Source: Methylocystis bryophila (GTDB taxonomy: Bacteria; Pseudomonadota; Alphaproteobacteria; Rhizobiales; Beijerinckiaceae). Taken from it: a stretch of DNA of 64,000 bases. The notes under the pieces were generated by a model. It saw only the letters and a program-made list of their open reading frames with translations, was not told the DNA's origin and made no database searches. The stretch is from NCBI RefSeq assembly GCF_027925445.1, contig NZ_AP027149.1, positions 2,616,501 to 2,680,500 on the forward strand, in the 5' to 3' direction. Below are positions 17,593 to 24,365 of this stretch, piece by piece. Every line of letters starts with the position of its first letter. Position 1 is the stretch's first letter. A program made the translations under genes and the position numbers.

Positions 17593-17812
17593 GCCGACAC
17601 TCCTCATGTCCTCGCACCCTGAAACCCGACAAGGCGCCGAGGGCGAGATTCTCCGTTGCAAAGTGGCGACAGAATAAATGCGTCTATGCGTGGCAGATAC
17701 GTCTATTTTGAACTGCAATGACGATTTTCGAATCCTGTGGCCTTTTTGCAACATTTAATAGCGGCGGCGTTATTCATGAACAACGCGGGCGAGCGGAGGA
17801 AGCAGGGGGAGT

Positions 17813-19108
17813 CTAAACCGCTCTCTGCATGAGCGAGACGAAAAATCCGTCCGTTCCCGCGGTGAAAGGCGAAAATCGCAACCCGAAGCCGTGGCGCGAC
17901 GCAAAACGCGCGAGCTCCGGGAGATTGGCGCGCGTCGCGGTCTCTTCGGCGGACAGCGCTTTGAAATTCGGGTGCGCCGTGAGGAAGGCGTCGATCTGAT
18001 TTTCATTCTCTTCGAGCAGCACCGAGCAGGTCACGTAAGCGATGCGCCCGCCAGTTTTCACGTAGCGCGTAGCCTCCTTGAGCAACTCGCTCTGCTCCTC
18101 GAGGCGGAGCGCGATCGCGCCGGCCGCAAGCCGCCATTTCGCGTCGGGATGACGACGCCACGTGCCGGCGCCGGTGCAGGGCGCGTCGATGAGAACGAGG
18201 TCGCAACGTCCCTCCAGATCGGCGAGAACGTCGGCGCCGCCCCTCGGCGCGCGAACCTGCACATTGCGCGCGCCGGCGCGCTCGAGCCGCGCAAAGATGG
18301 GCGCGAGCCGTCTGCCGTCAGAGTCATGGGCGTAGATCTGGCCGCGATTATGCGTCTGCGCGGCGAGCGCCAAGGTCTTTCCTCCGCCGCCGGCGCAAAG
18401 ATCGAGAATCTGCTCGCCGGGCGCGGCGGCGCAAACAAGCGCCGCGAGCTGCGATCCTTCGTCCTGTGTTTCGACGAGGCCTTTGACGAAGGCGGGCTCG
18501 GCCGAAAGCGCGGGGCCGCGCCCGTCGGCGCCCGGCTTTATGCGTAGTCCGAGCGGCGACAGCAGCGTCGGCTCCGGATGCAGATGCGCGAGCTTCTTTT
18601 GCGCCTCGTCACGCGTGGCCTTGAGAATATTGACGCGTAGATCGACGGGCGCGCGCTGCGCGAGCGCCGCGCCCTCGGCCGCCGCCTGGTCGCCGAGCGC
18701 GGCCTCGAGGCGGCTTGCGATCCATTCCGGATAGTCGCCCTGCACATGCGCCGGAGCATTGGAGAGCGTCGCGCCCTCGTAGCGCGCCCGTTCCTCTTCG
18801 GAGAGAGGCGCGGGCGCATGGCCTTCGCCGGAAAAGAGAGACGCGACCGAGGCGAGGCTCAGGCCCCGCGCCTCGCGCAAGGCGCCGATGAGAATGGCGC
18901 GCGGCGACTCGTCGCCCATGACAAAGGCCGCGGAGGCGCGCTTGCGCAGCGAGTCGAAGACGAGCGAGGCGATCTGAGCGCGGTCCTTGGAGCCTGCGAA
19001 GCGGTGCGCAACGCCCCATTCCTTCAGCACGTCCTGCGCGGGTCGGCGCCGCTCGCCGATCAGTTGCAAAACCTCGATGGCGGCGGAAAGATGTGCGGCG
19101 GGGGTCAT
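17813..19108 (-). CDS. rsmB: RsmB/NOP-family RNA methyltransferase
   Basis: SAM-dependent rRNA (cytosine-C5) methyltransferase, 431 aa. The N-terminal NusB/FMU-like helical region (1-150) is followed by the catalytic domain. The SAM site is LDLCAGGGGKTLALAA, then DLVLIDAPCTGAGTWRRHPD with the catalytic PC and TGTxRR-like region, and VTCSVLLEENENQ with the second conserved TCS cysteine. ATG 19108 is chosen because an open frame upstream lacks family features. Its exact target cytosine cannot be read from sequence. It is a single gene without operon partners. Confidence 0.92.
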   Translation of the reverse strand: MTPAAHLSAAIEVLQLIGERRRPAQDVLKEWGVAHRFAGSKDRAQIASLVFDSLRKRASAAFVMGDESPRAILIGALREARGLSLASVASLFSGEGHAPAPLSEEERARYEGATLSNAPAHVQGDYPEWIASRLEAALGDQAAAEGAALAQRAPVDLRVNILKATRDEAQKKLAHLHPEPTLLSPLGLRIKPGADGRGPALSAEPAFVKGLVETQDEGSQLAALVCAAAPGEQILDLCAGGGGKTLALAAQTHNRGQIYAHDSDGRRLAPIFARLERAGARNVQVRAPRGGADVLADLEGRCDLVLIDAPCTGAGTWRRHPDAKWRLAAGAIALRLEEQSELLKEATRYVKTGGRIAYVTCSVLLEENENQIDAFLTAHPNFKALSAEETATRANLPELARFASRHGFGLRFSPFTAGTDGFFVSLMQRAV

Positions 19109-19205
19109 GGGGGCTTTCGCGGGAGAGAGGCCACGTCTCGCGTTTTCATCCTGCGGAAGCCGACGAAGGGGCCTCCCAAAGGATGGCGAGAGCGACTGTG
19201 GAGGC

Positions 19206-19258
19206 ATTTCATCCTTCGAGACGGCTCTGGAGAGCCGCCTCATGGTGAGGACGCGGGG
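19206..19258. repeat. Rhizobiales-type palindromic repeat, family E
   Basis: The sequence CATCCTTCGAGACGGC.. ..CCGCCTCATGGTGAGG forms an imperfect palindrome typical of intergenic repeats in Bradyrhizobium and relatives. A second copy is at about 49709-49770. It sits between the divergent methyltransferase and HExxH genes. Confidence 0.75.
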
Positions 19259-19318
19259 AACTCCTCTCACGGCCCGCCCTGAATCGCAACCGGGACAAGA
19301 ACCCCCTGGAGCTTGGTC

Positions 19319-19954
19319 ATGATGTCGTTTTTGGCTTGGCTGAGGAAAGGGTCTCGCGTCGAGAGCGCAGAGCCGCCGCCATTCGACGCGGCGGACTTCA
19401 CCAGAAAAGCCGAACATCTCGCCGCGATGACGGCAAGCTTCGGCTATGATCCGAGGAAGGCGCGGCTTGCAGCTGAGGAGTTTTTTTTCGAGCTCGGCGG
19501 CGTGCGTTGCAAAGCGGAGGGAAGAGCGACGCCCGACGGCGCGATCATCGTCTTTTACGATCCGCAAATGTCGCTTGCGCGACTCGCCTGCTGTGTCGCG
19601 CATGAAGTGCAGCACCAAAAATACGCGCGCGTGCGGCGCGCCGTCGAGGGCGAGAGCGAGAATGGCCCGCTGCACGCGGTTTTCGCCGCCTTCACGCCGG
19701 ATCGTCTGGCCGAGCGGGGAGGGGTCTCGGACTACTCCAACGAGCATTGGGCCGGCTGGCGCGCCCCAGAGCCGCCGCGCCTCTTCGAGGACGAGATGGC
19801 GCGCGGCGGCGCTGAGCCCATCAACGAAACCTTGGCCGAAGTCGCCAAGGCGCTTCACAATTTCGGGCGCGAAGCGCGCATCGACCCCCTGTGGCGCGAG
19901 CTTTACGAGTTGGTGGGGCGCGAATGGGCGCGGCTCGAGGCTCGGGTCGACTGA
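19319..19954 (+). CDS. Putative zinc metallopeptidase-like protein (HExxH)
   Basis: A 211-aa protein without signal peptide or membrane helix. A central AHEVQHQ motif is HExxH, and IIVFYDPQMSLARLACCV precedes it as the usual strand-helix approach. Downstream NETLAEVAK could provide the third ligand, and GGVSDYSNEHWAG resembles the SDYS/T stretch seen in phage-associated putative peptidases. Function and substrate are unknown. Two adjacent ATGs (19319, 19322) are possible starts, with GGAG just upstream. Its stop codon overlaps the start of the next gene (TGATG), so the two are translated together. Confidence 0.75.
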   Translation: MMSFLAWLRKGSRVESAEPPPFDAADFTRKAEHLAAMTASFGYDPRKARLAAEEFFFELGGVRCKAEGRATPDGAIIVFYDPQMSLARLACCVAHEVQHQKYARVRRAVEGESENGPLHAVFAAFTPDRLAERGGVSDYSNEHWAGWRAPEPPRLFEDEMARGGAEPINETLAEVAKALHNFGREARIDPLWRELYELVGREWARLEARVD

Positions 19955-20646
19955 TGCGGACGCCGCTGAAATGGCTCGGCGATCCCGCCGTCGCCGCAAC
20001 GGCCGAAGCGGTCGCGCAAAATCTCCGCGCGCTGGGGCTTCATGTCGAGGCGAAGCGCTATGGGCCGCATTTCGTCGAGATTGTCGCGTCGACCTCGCCA
20101 AAGCTCATCACGACGCCCCACAACGCCGAGGCGTCGGGGATCGCCTTGCTGCTTGCCTGGAAATATGACCCGCCAACGCTGGTTTTCGAGGAGATCAACT
20201 CTCTCTCGCCCGGCCTCGGGCGGGCGATGGTCGAGGCTGCGCTGCAGGGGGTCGCGGGGCCTGAAAGCTGCATTCGAAAGGTTCGCGTCGACGACGCTTC
20301 GCCGCACGGCGCCGACGGCCTGAGTTTTTGGCGTCGAGCCGCCTTGGCGCACGCTTGGCTGGAATGGGAGATCACCGAGAGTGAGCGCACTCAAGCCCAA
20401 GGGCGACAAATGGTTCCCGCTCCGCTCCAGAGTTCGGCCTCGACGAAACTCTCCGTCTCCAACGGTTCCGTCCGCCAAGCTCGGGACATTGCGGATAACG
20501 GCGAGGCCCTGCGCGCCGAATTGACGCAACGCCTATTCGATCTGTTCCTACGGGCGAAGGGCCGATCCGCGCTATGTAAAACGCGAATGGGACTCGGCCT
20601 CGCGCTCATGCGCTTCTTGCGACGCTGCAAGGATGAGGTCACATAA
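19954..20646 (+). CDS. Hypothetical protein coupled to the HExxH protein
   Basis: A 230-aa protein I do not recognise. The start ATG overlaps the upstream stop. The first 150 residues look like a folded alpha/beta domain (LRALGLHVEAKRYGPHFVEI, ALLLAWKYDPPTLVFEE). The last 80 residues are Ser/Arg-rich and less protein-like, so the gene may be frameshifted or extended relative to its ancestor. No helix, signal or catalytic motif is apparent. The overlap suggests a physical or functional partnership with the HExxH protein. Confidence 0.6.
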   Translation: MRTPLKWLGDPAVAATAEAVAQNLRALGLHVEAKRYGPHFVEIVASTSPKLITTPHNAEASGIALLLAWKYDPPTLVFEEINSLSPGLGRAMVEAALQGVAGPESCIRKVRVDDASPHGADGLSFWRRAALAHAWLEWEITESERTQAQGRQMVPAPLQSSASTKLSVSNGSVRQARDIADNGEALRAELTQRLFDLFLRAKGRSALCKTRMGLGLALMRFLRRCKDEVT

Positions 20647-20721
20647 AGGCGAACAGCGGGGGCTTTGGAAAAGGCGGCGCGTTCGTCGGTCGGGCTGTCT
20701 TTGGATCGGGTGCCCGTGATC

Positions 20722-21156
20722 ATGGTCGGCATGAGCGACAAGGAGGCGAGGGGCGACGTCAACGTGGCGCGCGTTCTCGTGATCGACGACGAGCATGACG
20801 TCGCTGACACCTTCGCCATGTTGCTGCAGACTTTCGGCGTCAAGGTCTGCAAAGCCTATGACGGTCTCAGCGGCGTCGCTGCGATCGACGTCTTTGGTCC
20901 GGATCTGATCTTCCTCGACATCGGGATGCCGGGCCTCGACGGCTATGAGACGGCGCGCCGCATTCGAAGCGATCGTCATCGGCGTCCGTTCACGCTCGTC
21001 GCGCTGACCGGCTGGGGGCGGAAAGAGGATTGCCGCCGCGCCCAAGAAGCCGGTTTCGATCTGCAGCTGACGAAGCCGGTTTCTCTCGAGGTGTTGGAAG
21101 ACCTCTTGGAACGTGTCCGGTCGGACGGTGCGGCTGCCCCTCCTCGCGCCGGATGA
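20722..21156 (+). CDS. Single-domain response regulator (CheY-like)
   Basis: A receiver domain with no output domain, about 144 aa. The acidic pocket is VLVIDDEHDV, the phospho-acceptor Asp is in DLIFLDIGMPGLDG, the Thr is in LVALTGWG and the Lys in LTKPVS. LTGWG is typical of receivers paired with hybrid kinases. The start is uncertain: TTG 20665, ATG 20722 and ATG 20731 are in frame and none has a clear ribosome-binding site. No kinase is adjacent. It lies just upstream of rpoH but is separated by about 260 bp. Confidence 0.87.
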   Translation: MVGMSDKEARGDVNVARVLVIDDEHDVADTFAMLLQTFGVKVCKAYDGLSGVAAIDVFGPDLIFLDIGMPGLDGYETARRIRSDRHRRPFTLVALTGWGRKEDCRRAQEAGFDLQLTKPVSLEVLEDLLERVRSDGAAAPPRAG

Positions 21157-21351
21157 GAGTGGATTCCTGTTTAAAAAACCTTCATCTAAGGGAGCGGAGC
21201 CGCGGCGGTAGACCCGAGTCAAATGTGAATAAATATTTGAAAATACTAATGTTTCTATTCATGAGGCGCTTGTTGCGAAACATTAACTTCACGTTTGCGG
21301 CGAAGCAGATCAAAATCCCCCTTACATCGGCGGGGATCGCACCCCACATAG

Positions 21352-21367
21352 AGCCGGACGTCCGGCT
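21352..21367. promoter_or_regulatory. Perfect 16-bp palindrome in the rpoH leader
   Basis: AGCCGGACGTCCGGCT is perfectly self-complementary. It lies 54 bp before the rpoH ATG, between an AT-rich promoter-like stretch (about 21215-21290) and a second hairpin. It could be an operator or a stem in the leader RNA. Confidence 0.6.
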
Positions 21368-21385
21368 TCATAGCGGTCGTCGCCT

Positions 21386-21406
21386 GGACTCGCCCAAGGG
21401 GAGTCC
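21386..21406 (+). promoter_or_regulatory. Hairpin just upstream of the rpoH ribosome-binding site
   Basis: GGACTC (21386-21391) and GAGTCC (21401-21406) flank a nine-base loop, ending four bases before AAGGAGG. A hairpin here could affect ribosome access to rpoH mRNA; a thermosensor role is speculation. Confidence 0.45.
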
Positions 21407-21420
21407 GCAAGGAGGAAATA

Positions 21421-22320
21421 ATGGCGAACGCTCTGCCCGCGCTTTCGCAGGAAAGCGGTTTGGCGCGTTACTTGGCCGAAATTCGTAAGTTTCCGATGCT
21501 GGAGCCGCAGGAGGAATATATGCTCGCCAAGCGGTGGCGCGAGCATGATGATCCCGAGGCGGCGCAAAAGCTCATCACCTCGCATCTGCGCCTCGTTGCT
21601 CGGGTGGCTATGGGTTATCGCGGCTATGGCCTGCCGATCGGCGAAATCGTCTCGGAGGGCAATGTCGGGCTGATGCAGGCGGTCAAGCGCTTCGAGCCCG
21701 AACGCGGCTTTCGCCTCGCCACCTATGCGCTGTGGTGGATCCGCGCCTCGATCCAGGAATACATCCTGCGCTCCTGGTCGCTGGTCAAGATCGGCACGAC
21801 CGCTAGCCAGAAGAAGCTGTTCTTCAATCTTCGTAAGGCCAAGAGCCGCATCTCGGCCTATGAGGAGGGCGACCTCAAGCCCGAGAATGTCGCGGCCATC
21901 GCGACGAGGCTCGGCGTCTCTGAGCAGGATGTGATCGACATGAACCGCCGCATGGGCGGCGACGCCTCGCTGAACGCGCCCCTGCGCGAGGAGGGCGAGG
22001 GCGAATGGCAGGACTGGCTCGTCGACGACTCCGTCGACCAGGAATATAAGCTCGCCGATCGCGAGCAGGCCGATAATCGGCTGCTGGCGCTCTCCAGGGC
22101 GCTCAGTGTGCTCAACCCGCGCGAGCGCCGCATCTTCGAAGCGCGGCGGTTGTCGGACGACCCGATAACGCTCGAGGCTCTGTCGGAAGAGTTTGGCGTC
22201 TCGCGCGAGCGCGTTCGCCAAATCGAGGTCCGCGCCTTCGAGAAGGTGCAGGCGGCGGTGCAGGCCGGCGTCGCCCAGATCGAGCGTCCACATCCGACGG
22301 CGCTGCTCTCGGCGCATTGA
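21421..22320 (+). CDS. rpoH: RNA polymerase heat-shock sigma factor RpoH
   Basis: Sigma-32 family factor of 299 aa directing transcription of heat-shock genes. Region 2 contains LVARVAMGYRGYGLPIGE and the RpoH-type ATYALWWIRASIQEYIL. The RpoH box follows as SWSLVKIGTTASQKKLFFNL at about residues 120-140. Region 4 has LNPRERRIFEARRL and the HTH EFGVSRERVRQIEVRAFEKV. A very strong ribosome-binding site, AAGGAGGAAATA, precedes the ATG. Many Rhizobiales have two or more rpoH genes; which one this is cannot be said. The leader carries two palindromes listed separately. Confidence 0.96.
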   Translation: MANALPALSQESGLARYLAEIRKFPMLEPQEEYMLAKRWREHDDPEAAQKLITSHLRLVARVAMGYRGYGLPIGEIVSEGNVGLMQAVKRFEPERGFRLATYALWWIRASIQEYILRSWSLVKIGTTASQKKLFFNLRKAKSRISAYEEGDLKPENVAAIATRLGVSEQDVIDMNRRMGGDASLNAPLREEGEGEWQDWLVDDSVDQEYKLADREQADNRLLALSRALSVLNPRERRIFEARRLSDDPITLEALSEEFGVSRERVRQIEVRAFEKVQAAVQAGVAQIERPHPTALLSAH

Positions 22321-22350
22321 ACGGGCAGCGGGCGGCGTGTTCGCCGCCCC

Positions 22351-22408
22351 TAGCGCGTTTCCCGCTCGAACGGAAGCGTTCGAGCGATAGGGAGTCGCGC
22401 CAAATCAA
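22351..22408. repeat. Palindromic repeat, family D
   Basis: The unit CGCTCGAACGGAAGCGTTCGAGCG (arms CGCTCGAACG/CGTTCGAGCG) is followed by a tail GAGTCGCGCCAAATC. It is adjacent to a family C repeat, the same D-C order seen at 33207 and, inverted, at 57132. Confidence 0.8.
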
Positions 22409-22414
22409 AAGGGG

Positions 22415-22463
22415 GGAGCATGTCACGGAAAACCGCTTCGCACTTTTCCGTGATATGCTCTAG
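22415..22463. repeat. Palindromic repeat, family C
   Basis: GAGCATGTCACGGAAAA and TTTTCCGTGATATGCTC form a long inverted repeat around CCGCTTCGCAC. It is joined to the preceding family D unit and lies between convergent rpoH and dgt. Confidence 0.85.
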
Positions 22464-22469
22464 CCCCCG

Positions 22470-23651
22470 CTAGAACGCTTTCGCCTGCGCGCCGCCTGCA
22501 AGCCTGCGATATTCGTTAAGCGCATAGCGGTCTGTCATGCCGGCGATATAGTCGGCCACGACCTGCGCGCGGGGCTCTTTGCCTTGCGCTGCGAGCCGCT
22601 CCCATTCCGGCGGCATCAGAGAAGGATCGGCGTTGAGCGCCGGAAAGAGGAAGCTGATGGCCGAGCGCGCCTCCTCCCAGACGCCGATGACGCGTGGATG
22701 CCGATACATGTTCTTGAAGAGGAAGCGCTTCAATTCGATGAGCGCCTGCGCCGAGGATTGAGAAAAGCCGATGAGCGGGGTCTGGGCGCGCCGCGCCTCT
22801 TCGGCGCTTTTTGGAGCCGCCGCTGCAAGCCGCCTTGTCGACTCGTCGATCACATCCTCGACGAAGCGCGTGATCACGCGCCGCGTCAGCTCATGGAAGA
22901 CGCGTTGCCGCTCGAGGCCGGGATGCAGGGCCTCGATCTCCGCGAGGAGCGCCCCGATGAAGGGGACGCTCGCGATCTCGTCCAGGCCGAAGAGTCCGGC
23001 GCGCAGGCCATCGTCCGTATCATGCGAGCTATAGGCGATGTCGTCGGCGAGCGTCGCGCACTGGGCCTCGAGACCAGGGAAGCTTTCGAGCTCAAGGGGA
23101 AAGACGCGGTCGAAGGCTTCGATATAGGGGTGAAGGCGATGCGCGACGTGCGGCCCCCTGAGCGGCCCGTTGTGCTTGACGAGCCCTTCGAGCGTCTCCC
23201 AGGTCAGATCGAGCCCGTCATAGCGCGCATAGCGGCGCTCGAGCCGCGTCACAACCCGCAGCGCCTGGGCGTTGTGGTCGAAGCCGCCGTGGTCGGCCAT
23301 GCAAGCGGTCAGCGCGCTCTCGCCCGCGTGGCCGAAAGGGGTATGGCCGAGATCATGGGCGAGCGCGATGGTTTCGGCGAGATCCTCGTCGAGCGCCAGA
23401 GTTCTGGCGAGGGCGCGGGCGATCTGTCCGACCTCGATGGTATGCGTAAGGCGCGTGCGGAAATGATCCCCGTCCAGCGGGACGAAAACCTGGCATTTAT
23501 GCGCGAGGCGCCGAAAGGCCGTCGAATGGAGCACGCGGTCCCGGTCGCGCTGGAATTCGCTGCGGGTTCTCGACGGCGGCTCCGGGTGGATCCGTCCGCG
23601 CGAGCGCGTCGCGTCGCTTGCGTAGGGCGCGAGAGTGAGCCTGAGCGCCAG
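22470..23651 (-). CDS. dgt: Deoxyguanosinetriphosphate triphosphohydrolase-like protein
   Basis: HD-domain dNTP triphosphohydrolase, 393 aa as called. HD motifs are LTHTIEV, LAHDLGHTPFGHAGE, VKHNGP and LADDIAYSSHD. The first standard in-frame start is GTG 23534, but that would remove the conserved family N-terminus TRSRGRIHPEPPSRTRSEFQ, which is clearly encoded upstream in the same frame. No ATG, GTG or TTG exists further upstream in that frame. The best start is CTG 23651, six bases after a perfect GGAGG, giving the usual family length of about 400 aa. The gene is divergent from the erpA-like gene. Confidence 0.85.
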   Translation of the reverse strand: MALRLTLAPYASDATRSRGRIHPEPPSRTRSEFQRDRDRVLHSTAFRRLAHKCQVFVPLDGDHFRTRLTHTIEVGQIARALARTLALDEDLAETIALAHDLGHTPFGHAGESALTACMADHGGFDHNAQALRVVTRLERRYARYDGLDLTWETLEGLVKHNGPLRGPHVAHRLHPYIEAFDRVFPLELESFPGLEAQCATLADDIAYSSHDTDDGLRAGLFGLDEIASVPFIGALLAEIEALHPGLERQRVFHELTRRVITRFVEDVIDESTRRLAAAAPKSAEEARRAQTPLIGFSQSSAQALIELKRFLFKNMYRHPRVIGVWEEARSAISFLFPALNADPSLMPPEWERLAAQGKEPRAQVVADYIAGMTDRYALNEYRRLAGGAQAKAF

Positions 23652-23781
23652 GAGGGACCTCCGGTCATTGCAAGGGCGCCAAGGCTCCCTTATGTTCTTG
23701 AGGCATAGCGCGCTTTTCGCTTCGATCTAGCGCGCAGGCGCGCGGGCCGGCAAGGGGTCTTGCTAAAGAGGCGGGGACATC

Positions 23782-24120
23782 ATGAGCGGCGATTTGGGCG
23801 AGGTCGAAATCAGCATGGCGGCGACGGACCGCATCAAGGCGATCCTCGCCGAGGAGCCAGTAAGCTCAGCCTTCCGCATCGGCGTCGAAGGAGGAGGATG
23901 CTCGGGGTTCAAATATGCCTTCTCCGTCGTCGCCCGCCCGGATGACAGCGATCATTTCCTTGAAAAGGACGGCGCGCGGCTGGTTGTCGACGACACTTCG
24001 CTGCCCTTTCTGCTCGGCGCCAAGATCGACTTTGTCGACGATCTGATGGGCCAGTCTTTTCGAATTGAAAATCCGAACGCCGCCTCCTCCTGCGGCTGCG
24101 GCGTCAGCTTTTCAGTGTGA
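23782..24120 (+). CDS. erpA: Iron-sulfur cluster insertion protein (ErpA/IscA family)
   Basis: A-type Fe-S carrier of 112 aa that delivers clusters to apo-proteins. The three cluster cysteines are in place: C40 in GGGCSGFKY, and C104 and C106 in SSCGCGVSF. Size and spacing are standard. The divergence from dgt is a common alphaproteobacterial arrangement. A perfect 15-bp tandem duplication (24118-24147) starts at the stop codon, duplicating the TGA in frame. Confidence 0.94.
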   Translation: MSGDLGEVEISMAATDRIKAILAEEPVSSAFRIGVEGGGCSGFKYAFSVVARPDDSDHFLEKDGARLVVDDTSLPFLLGAKIDFVDDLMGQSFRIENPNAASSCGCGVSFSV

Positions 24121-24365
24121 GGGCGCTCCCCCTGAGGGCGCTCCCCCTTCGAACTTAATCATTTGAGAGGAAAAGAATCGCGAAGATCGTGGAGAATTGC
24201 GATCGAATACATTTACGGCTTATGCGGAACGCACGCCAAGCGGTTCCGCGGGTCCCATAGAGGCTTAGACGCGATGCGCGGTCGCACGTCATTAAACCCC
24301 CGCTTGATCGGGCGTCGCCGTGAGTTCGACCAAGGGTGGCCCTCCTCTTCGATGGGAGAGCCTTT

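Noticed and set aside
17593..17754. Longer N-terminus for the outer-membrane barrel protein
   Set aside because: The start at 17592 has a good ribosome-binding site and gives a clean signal peptide; the extension would bury it.
21310..21350. Sigma-32 promoter upstream of rpoH (CCTTACA..ACCCCACAT)
   Set aside because: The -35 part lacks CTTGAA and spacing is ambiguous; not strong enough to list as a feature.
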